Notes: generated by a model from the sequence alone, not told the origin. DNA of 64,000 bases from Paenibacillus alba (GCF_013204855.1 NZ_JABMKZ010000022.1:1-64000); one strand, 5' to 3'. Numbered from the stretch's first letter, positions 34,677-44,238 are shown. Made by a program: numbers and translations.

Positions 34677-35462
34677 ATGCTAAGCAATTCGTTAGACACG
34701 CGAACGGCTATTTTTCTTGCAGCCATGTGCAATCAAAGCTATCAGCAGCTTGCAAATGGTCCCGATAGCGTTATTTTGCCGCAATCTTATCGCATGGTGT
34801 CTCCCTTTACAGCGACTTCTATCTTCGGCGTAAGAGAACCGTTCGGCTTTATCGCGGAATCGGACGGACAGATCGTCATCGTATTTCGAGGCACCTCCAC
34901 GACATCGGATTGGATCTCCGATATCATTGCCAGACAGACGGCTTTCCCTTATACCTCAGAGGAGGGACTCGTGCACAAAGGCTTCATTGATATCTACAAC
35001 TCTGCCCGCAAGCAAATATTGGCCTCGCTTCGCAAGCTTTCAGCCCGCAAAACGCTGTACATCACAGGACACAGTCTTGGCGGTTCTCTCGCCGTCTTAT
35101 GTGCCGCTGATTTAGCGACCAACACTCGGTTTAAGATGCCTTCTGTGTATACCTATGCCTCACCGCGCGTTGGGAATCCGGAATTCGCCAGCCTTTTTAA
35201 CCAACGAACCGGACCTCACTACCGCATTTATAATAAGAATGATATCGTCCCTGAATTGCCGCCTTTCCTTTATAAGTCCCCCCGAACCAATCTGGTCTAC
35301 CACTACCTTCATGTAAAAAGGGGCATAGAGCTTACCTTTCAAGCAGGCTCTGTTTCGGCTAATCATGCTATGGACAATTATTTTAAAGAGCTCTCCAAGC
35401 TGGATCCTCGTTATGCACAGCGGTTAAATAAGCAGAATCCGGGATTTTGCCCGGATGTCTAG
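34677..35462 (+). CDS. Class 3 lipase (alpha/beta hydrolase)
   Basis: 261 residues from ATG at 34677, GGAGG nine bases upstream. The nucleophile S133 sits in GHSLGG, and FRGTSTTSDWISDI is the Lipase_3 oxyanion region. No signal peptide is apparent, so it is probably intracellular or released otherwise. An aspartate and histidine to complete the triad are expected at DIVPELPP and YHYLHVKRG. Substrate unknown; triacylglycerols are typical of the family. Confidence 0.85.
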   Translation: MLSNSLDTRTAIFLAAMCNQSYQQLANGPDSVILPQSYRMVSPFTATSIFGVREPFGFIAESDGQIVIVFRGTSTTSDWISDIIARQTAFPYTSEEGLVHKGFIDIYNSARKQILASLRKLSARKTLYITGHSLGGSLAVLCAADLATNTRFKMPSVYTYASPRVGNPEFASLFNQRTGPHYRIYNKNDIVPELPPFLYKSPRTNLVYHYLHVKRGIELTFQAGSVSANHAMDNYFKELSKLDPRYAQRLNKQNPGFCPDV

Positions 35463-35505
35463 TCAGATGAAGAAGAGACCGCGGCCTGCCGTGCCTGTGT
35501 CGTTA

Positions 35506-35554
35506 TGAAACTGCCATCCACCGGAACCGAAGACCGGAAAGGGGGCATTTTTTA
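35506..35554 (+). terminator. Terminator after the lipase gene
   Basis: TGCCATCCACCGG pairs imperfectly with CCGGAAAGGGGGCA, followed by six T residues. Confidence 0.6.
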
Positions 35555-35635
35555 TGTGCCAATGATTTAAACCCCTACATAAAGGCAAGGATAGGAACTG
35601 ATCCTTATTTCTCTGCATAAAGGAGAATTGCCAAC

Positions 35636-36100
35636 TTGAGTCTCGTTCTTTGTTTGATTTTTGCCTGGTTTAGCATCTTTGTCTTCGCCGCTCTGCCGAA
35701 CAAACTGTCGATTACTACCAATGTTCTGCTTTATATGATCTTAGCCATTGTAGACATCAATAAATTAACCCTGTTGAGTCATGTCCTTCACTTTTTTCAA
35801 CTAAGCACACAAATCCCAAAGTTTCTATCCGTTATCGTGCACCGGGATCTCACTTTTTCTCTGACCCTGCTGACCTTCGCGAATGTTTATCTCACAACAC
35901 CCAAAAGCCTAACCAAAATAGGGATTTCGCTTTACAGCTATGCCTTTCTTGTGGGGAGTGGTCAATGGCTTCGGTGGACAGGCGCTATTACTTATGTGAA
36001 ATGGAATATTTTCTATGAGTGTCTTCTGATTCTTCTCCTGCATGTTTTGGTTTATGGGATGGGACGGTGGCTGCTTGCTATCAAACAGAAGGAGGTGTAG
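35636..36100 (+). CDS. Membrane protein of unknown function
   Basis: 154 residues, TTG start behind AAAGGAG. About four hydrophobic segments; no family recognised. The next gene starts 3 bp after its stop and looks similar in character, so the two are a translationally linked pair of membrane proteins. Confidence 0.65.
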   Translation: MSLVLCLIFAWFSIFVFAALPNKLSITTNVLLYMILAIVDINKLTLLSHVLHFFQLSTQIPKFLSVIVHRDLTFSLTLLTFANVYLTTPKSLTKIGISLYSYAFLVGSGQWLRWTGAITYVKWNIFYECLLILLLHVLVYGMGRWLLAIKQKEV

Positions 36101-36102
36101 GT

Positions 36103-36630
36103 ATGGAAGAGGTCGTTGTTTATGATCAAGGTTTTAACGGAAATGAATGGTATGTGATAGCCATCATCGTGACGGCTTTTCTCCTCATTTGGGTATTGCC
36201 CAACATATTCACATTCACACAGACCTTGTATACCTTGTTAATTGGCATTGTTTTTGGTCTCATGTTCGATCACACGATTGCCATTCCACCATTTGATCTC
36301 TATGATATCGGTGACAATTCCTCGTATGAAGTTTGGGATTTCCTCTCTTACGGCATGTATGCGCCATTTGGCTATCTATATATCTACTTTTATAAAAGAT
36401 TAGGCGTGCATGGCTTCTACACGATCCCCTATATATTAGCTTGGACCGTCTTAAGCATAGGTATCGAGTGGTTAGGAGTTCTTGTTGGCGTTTTTCATTA
36501 CAAGCATGGCTATCGGCTCTATTTCTCGATACCTATCTATTTGTTTTTGCAATCAGTTCACTTACTCATCTATTCCGTACTTTTCCCTGAGTCACCTACG
36601 ATTAAAAAAACAGTCAAAAAGCCAATCTAG
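36103..36630 (+). CDS. Membrane protein of unknown function
   Basis: 175 residues from ATG 36103 behind AGAAGGAGG. About five helices with an aromatic-rich central loop (YDIGDNSSYEVWDFLSYG). It resembles small predicted membrane proteins common in Bacillales but no function can be named. Paired with 35636-36100. Confidence 0.65.
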   Translation: MEEVVVYDQGFNGNEWYVIAIIVTAFLLIWVLPNIFTFTQTLYTLLIGIVFGLMFDHTIAIPPFDLYDIGDNSSYEVWDFLSYGMYAPFGYLYIYFYKRLGVHGFYTIPYILAWTVLSIGIEWLGVLVGVFHYKHGYRLYFSIPIYLFLQSVHLLIYSVLFPESPTIKKTVKKPI

Positions 36631-36648
36631 TCATTGGCATTCATTTCT

Positions 36649-37107
36649 CTAAAGCAGCTCTTTCAGTTCCTTCGTCATGGCTTCTACTAGCTCTGGCCTG
36701 CCGTGGAATTGCGCTGGTGTATTCTGGTGAAGTACAATTTGCCAGATCTGGTCCTTCCTTACCGCAATCATCGTGTGATGCGTATGAAGCTCCGGAGCCA
36801 AATCGGACTTCCCTTGAGGGACCATTCCCGCAATGGCTCGCAGGACAGCAACTCCCTCAGCCAGAAAGTAAACAGATTTCACTTTTCCGTAATAAGGCGG
36901 CGTCGGATGATTCGCAAATATAGGAGCCAAGTGTTCTAGAATTAGCGCCCGCCCTTGGACCACACTGCCGTCAAATCCGATCAATTCCCCTTCCTCTGCA
37001 AAAACAGCCGCCATATCCGCAGCTTTACGTTCATTCCACGTCGTTAAAAGGCGTTGATATAGGGCTTGAACAGATGCTTCTTCCGTGGATACTGTTGGTG
37101 TGCTCAT
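36649..37107 (-). CDS. SgcJ/EcaC-family NTF2-like protein
   Basis: 152 residues of the SnoaL/DUF4440-like fold, with the SgcJ/EcaC pattern LYQRLLTTWNERKAADMAAV, GRALILEHLAPIFANHPTPP and ending FHGRPELVEAMTKELKELL. Family members bind small molecules or act as simple enzymes; the substrate is unknown. Transcribed away from the MFS pump with 159 bp between them. Confidence 0.8.
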   Translation of the reverse strand: MSTPTVSTEEASVQALYQRLLTTWNERKAADMAAVFAEEGELIGFDGSVVQGRALILEHLAPIFANHPTPPYYGKVKSVYFLAEGVAVLRAIAGMVPQGKSDLAPELHTHHTMIAVRKDQIWQIVLHQNTPAQFHGRPELVEAMTKELKELL

Positions 37108-37186
37108 CCTAATTCCTCCTTATGCAGTAGTGAGATTAGTATATCATGTTAGAAAAAAAATCTTATATTTCTTAAAATCCCTCCTA

Positions 37187-37216
37187 CAACCCTGACAATA
37201 AGTTGTCAGGGTTGTG
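37187..37216. promoter_or_regulatory. Perfect 12-bp-arm inverted repeat upstream of the MFS pump
   Basis: ACAACCCTGACA, a 6-nt gap, then TGTCAGGGTTGT, midway in the divergent gap between the SgcJ/EcaC gene and the MFS gene. It could be a dimeric repressor site or a bidirectional terminator; no T-run follows on either side, which favours the operator reading. Confidence 0.5.
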
Positions 37217-37266
37217 TGTTTATAATCAAGTATATAAATACGATGAATGAAGGGATTTGATCAAAC

Positions 37267-38796
37267 ATGAAAGTAAAAAATAAAACAGGCTTTGTATTAG
37301 CCGGACTGCTACTAGCCATTCTTATGGCTTCGATGGATAATACCATCGTTGCCACAGCCATGGGCTCGATTATCGCCGATCTCGGAGGACTCGATAAATT
37401 CGTGTGGGTCACATCCGCCTACATGGTTGCTGAAATGGCAGGCATGCCCATCTTCGGCAAGCTATCGGATATGTATGGGCGCAAGCGTTTCTTCATCTTC
37501 GGCATCCTCGTCTTTATGCTTGGATCTGCTTTATGCGGTACAGCCACTTCCATCGTTCAGCTGAGCTTATATCGCGCCATTCAAGGCATCGGCGGCGGGG
37601 CTTTGGTACCGATTACCTTCACCATTATGTTCGACACCGTCAAACCTGAGAATCGCGGGAAGCTAATGGGTCTGTTCGGAGCGGTGTTCGGCATGTCCAG
37701 CATCTTCGGCCCCTTGCTTGGGGCCTATATGACCGACTATATCAAGTGGGAATGGATATTCTACATTAATCTTCCGCTTGGACTTCTTGCTTTCGGATTG
37801 GTGGCTTTCTTCTATAAAGAATCTCTTCAGCATGCTAAGCAACGTATTGATTGGACCGGTGCTTTAACGCTTGTTGGCGCAATTGTGTGCCTCATGTTCG
37901 CTTTGGAGCTGGGCGGTAAACAATTCGCATGGAATTCTGCCCAAATCCTCGGATTATTTACTGGATTCGCGGTCCTTACCGGCTGTTTCCTCTACGCTGA
38001 GACGAAAGCCGAAGAACCGATTATCTCTTTTAAAATGTTCAAAGACCGCCTCTACTCCGCCAGCAATGCCATCGCTATGTTAAGCGGCGCGGCCTTCATT
38101 ACGGCTTCCGTATATATTCCCATCTTCATCCAAGGTGTTCTCGGCGGCAGCGCAACGAATTCCGGTTTAGTGCTGCTGCCGATGATGCTGGGAACGGTTG
38201 TGACCGCAACGGCCGGCGGCATGCTGACCAGCAAGTTTTCTTATCGTGCCATTCTGATTTCGACATTGCTTCTACTGGTCGCTGGCATGGCACTTCTCAT
38301 GACGTTAACACCACAATCTTCACGTCTGGTTATCACACTCTATATGATCCTGATTGGTTTAGGCATCGGCGCTTCCTTCTCCGTGCTGAGTAATGCCGCT
38401 ATTCATTCAGTAGCCGTCAGCCAACGCGGTGCTGCAAGCTCAACGCTGAATTTCCTTCGCTCCCTTGGCATGACGATCGGCATCACGATCTTCGGCATTA
38501 TCCAAAGCCATTCGCTTACCCGGCATTTGTCGGATGCTTTCTCGGGGAATGGACCAACAGGGCTGCCGCAAGGCCTAGACTTCAAAGATCCACATGCGCT
38601 CTTAGACCCGGCAACCCGCTCCCAAATTCCGGAGAAAATTTTAGCTCAAATTTCAGAAGGACTGTCCTCGTCCATCGTACTTACTTTTGCCTGGGGAATC
38701 ATCCCTGCCGCACTTGCTTTGGCCGCTGCTTTTGCGATGAGCAAAGAACGCTTTGTTCTGGAAGCGGAGACAGAGAAGTTCGCTGCTTCTCATTAA
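37267..38796 (+). CDS. MFS drug exporter, DHA2 (14-helix) family
   Basis: 509 residues with about 14 hydrophobic segments. SMDNTIVATAMGSIIADLGG in helix 1 and the GKLSDMYGRKRFF loop 2-3 motif are DHA2 hallmarks (EmrB/QacA group), which export drugs by proton antiport. Start ATG at 37267. No repressor gene is adjacent, but an inverted repeat lies just upstream. Confidence 0.88.
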   Translation: MKVKNKTGFVLAGLLLAILMASMDNTIVATAMGSIIADLGGLDKFVWVTSAYMVAEMAGMPIFGKLSDMYGRKRFFIFGILVFMLGSALCGTATSIVQLSLYRAIQGIGGGALVPITFTIMFDTVKPENRGKLMGLFGAVFGMSSIFGPLLGAYMTDYIKWEWIFYINLPLGLLAFGLVAFFYKESLQHAKQRIDWTGALTLVGAIVCLMFALELGGKQFAWNSAQILGLFTGFAVLTGCFLYAETKAEEPIISFKMFKDRLYSASNAIAMLSGAAFITASVYIPIFIQGVLGGSATNSGLVLLPMMLGTVVTATAGGMLTSKFSYRAILISTLLLLVAGMALLMTLTPQSSRLVITLYMILIGLGIGASFSVLSNAAIHSVAVSQRGAASSTLNFLRSLGMTIGITIFGIIQSHSLTRHLSDAFSGNGPTGLPQGLDFKDPHALLDPATRSQIPEKILAQISEGLSSSIVLTFAWGIIPAALALAAAFAMSKERFVLEAETEKFAASH

Positions 38797-38807
38797 AATG
38801 AGATAAG

Positions 38808-38846
38808 ACCAGCACCCCTCATCAAGGGTTCTGGTCTTTTTTCTAT
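38808..38846. terminator. Terminator between the MFS gene and cysK
   Basis: AGACCAGCACCC pairs with GGGTTCTGGTCT, followed by T6 on the plus strand; serves the convergent genes. Confidence 0.8.
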
Positions 38847-38871
38847 ACTAGAGCTCAGGCGACCGCGCCTC

Positions 38872-39804
38872 TCACTCTTCAAAAAGCGCTGTAGACAAAT
38901 ACCGCTCACCCGTATCCGGCAGCACAACGACGATGGTCTTCCCTTTATTCTCGGGACGCTTGGCGACTTCCGTCGCTGCGAAAGCCGCAGCACCGGATGA
39001 GATCCCAACAAGCAATCCTTCGGATTTGGCCAATTCGCGGGCCGTTTGTATGGCATCCTCATTGCTCACCGTAACAATCTCGTCTACGACTTCTCTACGG
39101 AAGTTATCCGGCACGAACCCGGCGCCAATTCCTTGAATCTGATGCACGCCCCGCTTGCCTCCAGATAGAACGGGTGAGTCTTCCGGCTCCACAGCAATAA
39201 TCTGAGCAGACGGGTTTCTCGCTTTCAGCAGCTCACCTACACCTGTAATCGTTCCGCCTGAGCCCACTCCGGCAACGAAAATATCAACGTTCCCCTCCGT
39301 ATCCCGCCAAATTTCTTCAGCTGTCGTCTTCCTGTGAATCTCGGGATTCGCCGGGTTGCTGAATTGCTGCGGAATGAAGGAGTTCGGCATCTCTGACGAC
39401 AGCTCCTCCGCCTTCCTTATCGCGCCAAGCATGCCTTCGGATGCGGGTGTCAACACAAGCTCGGCACCAAGTGCCTTCAACAATTTCCTTCGTTCCACGC
39501 TGAAAGAATCCGGCAAAATGATGATCAACCGATATCCCAGCGCTGCGGCGGCAAAAGCCAGACCGATTCCTGTATTCCCGCTGGTCGGCTCAATAATGAC
39601 GGTCTCTTTATTCAATTTGCCCGAGGCTTCTGCTTCTTTGATCATGGCAAAACCGATTCGGTCTTTGACACTGCCTGCCGGGTTGAAATATTCTAATTTG
39701 GCGAGGATCTTTGCCTCGAGACGATGCTTATGGTTATAGTTCCAGAGCTCAAGCAGCGGCGTATTGCCGATTAGCTCCGTTAAGTTATTATAAATGTTGG
39801 TCAT
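38872..39804 (-). CDS. cysK: Cysteine synthase (O-acetylserine sulfhydrylase)
   Basis: 310 residues, usual length. The PLP lysine is K47 (NPAGSVKDRIGF), PTSGNTG (73-79) binds substrate, and GSGGTITG binds the PLP phosphate. Makes cysteine from O-acetylserine and sulfide. AGGAGGTAC precedes the ATG. A monocistronic gene with xth/exoA divergent. Confidence 0.95.
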   Translation of the reverse strand: MTNIYNNLTELIGNTPLLELWNYNHKHRLEAKILAKLEYFNPAGSVKDRIGFAMIKEAEASGKLNKETVIIEPTSGNTGIGLAFAAAALGYRLIIILPDSFSVERRKLLKALGAELVLTPASEGMLGAIRKAEELSSEMPNSFIPQQFSNPANPEIHRKTTAEEIWRDTEGNVDIFVAGVGSGGTITGVGELLKARNPSAQIIAVEPEDSPVLSGGKRGVHQIQGIGAGFVPDNFRREVVDEIVTVSNEDAIQTARELAKSEGLLVGISSGAAAFAATEVAKRPENKGKTIVVVLPDTGERYLSTALFEE

Positions 39805-39998
39805 ACATGTACCTCCTCGGATATTAAACCCATGAACTTAGTCGGATAAGACCAGTATAACATGTATGCCCTTCATAAAATAAATCAGAAATGTTGATGA
39901 AAGTGTACGCTATTTTCTTATATATAGGTGTTTGTTTTAATCGTACCTACTTATGGTACACTGGGATAAGAAACTATCGAGAGCCGCAAGGGGAATCT

Positions 39999-40766
39999 AT
40001 GAATATGAAGCTAGTATCGTGGAATGTAAATGGTTTGAGAGCCTGTGTGAATAAGGGGTTCATGGATTATGTCCAGCAGAAAGATGCCGATATCATCTGT
40101 CTGCAGGAGACTAAATTGCAAGAAGGACAGATTAACCTGGAGCTCGGTGAGTCCTATCAGCAATATTGGAATTACGCGATTAAGAAAGGGTATTCCGGCA
40201 CAGCTGTTTTTACCAAAGAAAAGCCGCTCTCCGTTCGTTACGGTATCGAGCTTGACGAAGAGCCTGAAGGGCGGATTATCACGCTGGAATTTGAACAATT
40301 CTATTTGGTGACGGTGTATACGCCCAATGCTAAACGTGATCTATCTAGGCTAGACTATCGAATCGAGTGGGAAGATCGTTTTCGCACCTACCTTTTGCAA
40401 TTGGATACGCTTAAGCCTGTTGTGGTCTGTGGAGATCTTAACGTGGCGCATAACGAGATTGATCTGAAGAATGCGAAGGGAAATCATAATAATTCGGGCT
40501 TTACTTTAGAAGAACGCGGAAAAATGACGGAGCTCTTAGAAGCCGGCTTCATCGATACGTTTCGTGAGCTGTACCCAGATCGAACCGACATGTATTCGTG
40601 GTGGTCCAACATGCCTGGCGTTCGGGCCCGAAATGTAGGATGGCGCATCGACTATTTCCTTGCTTCCGAGCGATTGCGCTCCTTCGTCATAGATGCCTCC
40701 ATTGATTGCGACATTCTGGGCAGCGACCATTGCCCTGTTGTGCTGGAGCTGGATTTCGCACAATAA
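39999..40766 (+). CDS. exoA: Exodeoxyribonuclease III / AP endonuclease
   Basis: 255 residues from ATG at 39999 (AAGGGG upstream); an upstream open frame to 39891 is not supported. Conserved residues of the ExoIII family are N11, E37 (LQETK), GDLNVAH and the C-terminal SDHCPV motif with its Asp and His. Repairs abasic sites. It is the ExoA-like enzyme of Bacillales. Confidence 0.95.
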   Translation: MNMKLVSWNVNGLRACVNKGFMDYVQQKDADIICLQETKLQEGQINLELGESYQQYWNYAIKKGYSGTAVFTKEKPLSVRYGIELDEEPEGRIITLEFEQFYLVTVYTPNAKRDLSRLDYRIEWEDRFRTYLLQLDTLKPVVVCGDLNVAHNEIDLKNAKGNHNNSGFTLEERGKMTELLEAGFIDTFRELYPDRTDMYSWWSNMPGVRARNVGWRIDYFLASERLRSFVIDASIDCDILGSDHCPVVLELDFAQ

Positions 40767-40805
40767 CATGATTATGGCAGGATTATCGCCTAATCAGCCC
40801 TAAAT

Positions 40806-40844
40806 AGCAGAACCCCCTGTCACAATTGTGAGAGGGGGTTCTTG
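40806..40844. terminator. Bidirectional terminator after exoA
   Basis: AGAACCCCCTGTCACAA and TTGTGAGAGGGGGTTCT pair nearly perfectly, between convergent genes. Confidence 0.8.
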
Positions 40845-40874
40845 TGGGTTCAGGAGACTCAGATGTCTCCGTTC

Positions 40875-42008
40875 CTAATATTCAAAACCTCTACCGTACG
40901 AAGTCCGGCGCCGCAAATACCCTCTAACCGCTTTATAGCCATAGAAGCCTAGCAGCGTAAGTTCGAGTCCCCATATGATCATAGTCGAAATATCGCTCGG
41001 TTCGATTTGCAAATAGTTGAATTCAGCGAACTGCTTTCTCTCGAATTTATCGGCCACCATCTGTGCGACATGATCGACAATCGGAGAAAAGTCCTTCCCA
41101 AAGCCCTGCTCGCTCATATAATCCTGAACTTCAAGCTTCAGAATATCAACCTCACTCCAGGAGAAAGCATACACCCATTTCATCGTTCCATCTGGCGCGG
41201 GGCTGAAGCTAACAATGAAGTCATTTTTGTTGCCGTTCTGCCATCGGTCTTGCAGCGCATACCCATACTCTCTGGGCTTGTCGTCCCCGACGTTAACGAA
41301 GATCACATTAACCTGCTTCCATGACCTCGTTTTTCCTGGTTTGTCCGGATCCGGTATCTCTTGATTCAGCTTCGTATTCCAGGCACCCAGCCTATCTAAT
41401 GCCTTGGCTTTGCCTGGGACATCACCCACAATCCGATCCACTTTGATCAAGTCCCTGACATAATCAGGATATGAGGGTAGACCAGGATAATCTTTAGGAT
41501 CGAGCTCCCCATGCCTAAAAAGGCTATAAGAGCCTTTCACCTTATTAGTGTACGTATGCTTAGAAGCTGACGGCATCCCCAGCGGGAAAAATTTGGCAAG
41601 CTCCGCAGTCGAATTCGGATACCGATCATTGAAGTCCGTTTTCCCGTCCAAGGATTCCTTCACCGTCATCCAGCCGTTATCCGTCGTTTTAATTTTGTTC
41701 TTGGCCTCGTGATGCTCCCAATGTCCCCGGTCTTTGGTACAGCTTTTACGGCCATGGCTGTCCGTCTCGCATTCTTCTTTGCCGGGAATCCATTCATCCC
41801 ATTCCTCTTGATGTTCCCAAGCCGAAATCGATCCTGACCAGACCTCTTTATCTAACGTTCGCCAGTAGTAGTCTGCTGCAATGACACCGCCAAAGAGGAT
41901 CGCAGACAGCACGGTGACCCACATGAAGCGCCACCATCTTCTGCCCAGAAAAAGCTCAATCGCAAACCCGACAATCAGAACAAGAAAAAACGCTGCCCAA
42001 TATGCCAT
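40875..42008 (-). CDS. Membrane protein with a large outer domain, paired with a LemA-like gene
   Basis: 377 residues. Two N-terminal helices (about 5-22 and 29-47), a large central soluble domain that is hydrophilic, with several Trp/Glu/Lys-rich stretches (SAWEHQEEWDEWIPGKEE) and one Cys pair, then a C-terminal helix near 330-350 and a basic tail. No family is recognised. It follows the LemA-like gene after 3 bp and must be co-translated. The pairing with a LemA-like protein is the strongest clue; phage or integrated elements are a possible source but nothing else nearby looks phage-like. Confidence 0.6.
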   Translation of the reverse strand: MAYWAAFFLVLIVGFAIELFLGRRWWRFMWVTVLSAILFGGVIAADYYWRTLDKEVWSGSISAWEHQEEWDEWIPGKEECETDSHGRKSCTKDRGHWEHHEAKNKIKTTDNGWMTVKESLDGKTDFNDRYPNSTAELAKFFPLGMPSASKHTYTNKVKGSYSLFRHGELDPKDYPGLPSYPDYVRDLIKVDRIVGDVPGKAKALDRLGAWNTKLNQEIPDPDKPGKTRSWKQVNVIFVNVGDDKPREYGYALQDRWQNGNKNDFIVSFSPAPDGTMKWVYAFSWSEVDILKLEVQDYMSEQGFGKDFSPIVDHVAQMVADKFERKQFAEFNYLQIEPSDISTMIIWGLELTLLGFYGYKAVRGYLRRRTSYGRGFEY

Positions 42009-42011
42009 CTG

Positions 42012-42566
42012 CTACCTCAGCTTCACTTCATTATCTTTGCCCGTTTGATACGCATCGCTCGTGCGATCCGACGTAATGATAAACTTATTCGCGTCCATCG
42101 TTTCAAAATGGAAAATGCTATTCATCAAGACATGCTTGCGAATATGCGTATTATATTCCCGCACCAGATCGGCAATTTTCTTCTGATTACGGTCAAACTC
42201 CGTGCGCCCGGCGGAGATTTCATTCTGGAGCTTCGCATACAAATCCTTATTCATTTGAGGATTCTGCTCTTGGACGATTTTGAAAAGAGCCCCTGTATCG
42301 TTGTAGCGACCGGCAATCAGATCGGTATACACTTTTTTGATATCATCTGCTTGCATATCCGTCACTTGCGCCATTTCTTTAAATCGTTTCCACATATTAT
42401 CGTAATTGGATTTGTTGGAGACATGCTGTGCTTTAATTTTCTCATCCAAAGCAATCGCTGTATTGCGATGACCCCACAACATAGCCGCGCTAATAATCGC
42501 TATAACGAGAATTACGCCAATAAAACCTAAACAACCGATAACAAAAATGCTGTTCTTATTCCGCAT
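42012..42566 (-). CDS. LemA-like protein
   Basis: 184 residues from ATG at 42566, AGAGGTG upstream. An N-terminal helix (about 8-32) is followed by a long helical region containing NMWKRFKEMAQV, and MNKDLYAKLQNEISAGRTEF, in the position and spacing of the LemA helical bundle, and RKHVLMNSIFHF near its end. LemA proteins are membrane-anchored helical proteins of uncertain role. The match is moderate. Its partner starts 3 bp downstream. Confidence 0.7.
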   Translation of the reverse strand: MRNKNSIFVIGCLGFIGVILVIAIISAAMLWGHRNTAIALDEKIKAQHVSNKSNYDNMWKRFKEMAQVTDMQADDIKKVYTDLIAGRYNDTGALFKIVQEQNPQMNKDLYAKLQNEISAGRTEFDRNQKKIADLVREYNTHIRKHVLMNSIFHFETMDANKFIITSDRTSDAYQTGKDNEVKLR

Positions 42567-42693
42567 GATACGACACACCTCTGTCTATAATTTCCACTAA
42601 TGTGTCTTATTCTAGCATATTCCTCAACAGGAAAGATCAAAATTCCACAAAATTTTTGCAGTAAACCAAGTGCAACTGATAGGCAAAGGAACG

Positions 42694-42745
42694 TCAAAAA
42701 GGGCTGCAACAGCCTGCCCCAAAAGGCAAGCTGTTACAACCTGAT
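42694..42745 (-). terminator. Terminator after the SRPBCC gene
   Basis: On the minus strand GTAACAGCTTGCC pairs with GGCAGGCTGTTGC, followed by CTTTTTG. Confidence 0.75.
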
Positions 42746-42782
42746 TCTAATCCTTCGTAGATCGCGGGCCATTGCCTATCTC

Positions 42783-43235
42783 TTACCAGCCGAAATCCAG
42801 TGTTTTTCCTGTCTCTACATAACTCTTGATATTGCTTAAGATCATCGGCCAACTGGATTGGGTGGACTCATAGGAAGGGTGATTCTCCGGCCATTGATCA
42901 TTAACCAATGTCAGTTTCGTGCAATTGCCAACGACATCCAGTGTAAGGGTAACCCTCGTCTCTAATTCTGCATGATTCTCCCGAAAGGAGGGCCCTGGAT
43001 GCTCGGTGTAGCTCATCTTAACATTCGGCTCAAATTCCAGCACTTCGCCATAAACGTGAACGGTTTCATCGCCTTCACTGCCGGGCCCCACATAAGCATA
43101 AGGCGAACCTATTTCAAAGGTTGAGTTCAGTACACAACCAAAAAATATAGCCTTCGTCCCTTCCGGCGAAATGAACACCTCCCAAACCTGCTCTGGCTTT
43201 GCATTGATATAGAATTCATATTTAAGATCTAACAT
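42783..43235 (-). CDS. SRPBCC (AHSA1-type) domain protein
   Basis: 150 residues from ATG at 43235 behind GGAGGCAGG. START-like fold with the AHSA1 start YEFYINAKPEQVWEVFISPE and the TLTLDVVGNCTKLTLVNDQW strands. These proteins bind hydrophobic ligands; the ligand is unknown. Divergent from an AraC regulator 129 bp away, which may control it. Confidence 0.85.
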   Translation of the reverse strand: MLDLKYEFYINAKPEQVWEVFISPEGTKAIFFGCVLNSTFEIGSPYAYVGPGSEGDETVHVYGEVLEFEPNVKMSYTEHPGPSFRENHAELETRVTLTLDVVGNCTKLTLVNDQWPENHPSYESTQSSWPMILSNIKSYVETGKTLDFGW

Positions 43236-43364
43236 ATTCCTGCCTCCATTCATGTGTCTTTCATTGCTTTCATCATGCTAAACTGCTAGTCTCAATAGTA
43301 GAGTATTCCCGCTTTCATGTATTGTAAAAACGCGACAAGCGCAATCCGTCTGGGGAGGAAATAG

Positions 43365-44213
43365 ATGAAATCCAACGTACAGCAAACCGATAAAGGCATT
43401 CTGCATGCGGAGGCCGGGAGACAGAAATTTTCACTTATGCGCTACCAGCCTTCTGAAGATTTGGCCTTATTTATCGAGCAGTACTGGGTGGTCCGGTGGG
43501 ATTTAAGGGGACAGGCTCCATTCCGCCAGGTTATCCTTTCCTATCCCAATGTGAATATAGCCTTTGAACGAGAAAGCAGCGGCCTCTTTGCCGGTGTTTA
43601 CGGCGTTCCCAAAACAACGTACACTCGCCTTTTGCAAGACGAAGGCATCGTCTTTGGGGTCAAATTTCTCCCCGCTGGCTTCTACCCATTTTGGAACAAG
43701 CCTGTATCTCTTCTTACTGGTCAAACGCTAAGCATCCATGATGCTTTTGGCATTGAGGTGACAGATATGGCGAAGACCATGCTCCAGTTGGAACATGGCG
43801 AAATAATGGTCCCGCTCGTGGAACAATTTTTGCGAAATCTCCTTCCAGAGCCCGATGAACAGGTTGCCCGAATCAATCGAATCGTACAATCCGCCATCAA
43901 CAACCGGGAGATCCTGCAGGTAGAGGACATCGTGCAAGAATTCTCTATGAATAAACGAACGCTGCAACGGCTCTTCAACCGTTATGTTGGCGTTAGTCCG
44001 AAATGGGTCATAGGGCGATACCGGCTTCAAGAGGCTGCCGAGCTGATTGAGAAAGGCGGTCTACCGAACTGGTCTAAATTATCTCAAGATTTGGGTTATT
44101 ACGACCAAGCCCACTTCATCAAAACCTTCAAAGCCATGATTGGCAAATCCCCCGAGGAATATGTGAAAAGCATCGAGAATTCCAGTGCAAAGCGCAACAA
44201 CAATGAACCTTGA
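43365..44213 (+). CDS. AraC family transcriptional regulator
   Basis: 282 residues behind GGGGAGG. The N-terminal DUF6597-like domain starts near YQPSEDLALFIEQYWVVRW; the C-terminal half is the AraC double helix-turn-helix (SMNKRTLQRLFNRYVGVSP, then ELSQDLGYYDQAHF-type segment near DLGYYDQAHFIKTFKAMIG). Binds DNA and probably a small ligand. Divergent from the SRPBCC gene, so that gene is a plausible target. Its 3' end faces the invertible element. Confidence 0.88.
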   Translation: MKSNVQQTDKGILHAEAGRQKFSLMRYQPSEDLALFIEQYWVVRWDLRGQAPFRQVILSYPNVNIAFERESSGLFAGVYGVPKTTYTRLLQDEGIVFGVKFLPAGFYPFWNKPVSLLTGQTLSIHDAFGIEVTDMAKTMLQLEHGEIMVPLVEQFLRNLLPEPDEQVARINRIVQSAINNREILQVEDIVQEFSMNKRTLQRLFNRYVGVSPKWVIGRYRLQEAAELIEKGGLPNWSKLSQDLGYYDQAHFIKTFKAMIGKSPEEYVKSIENSSAKRNNNEP

Positions 44214-44238
44214 TTATAGCTTAAATGATCCCATACAC

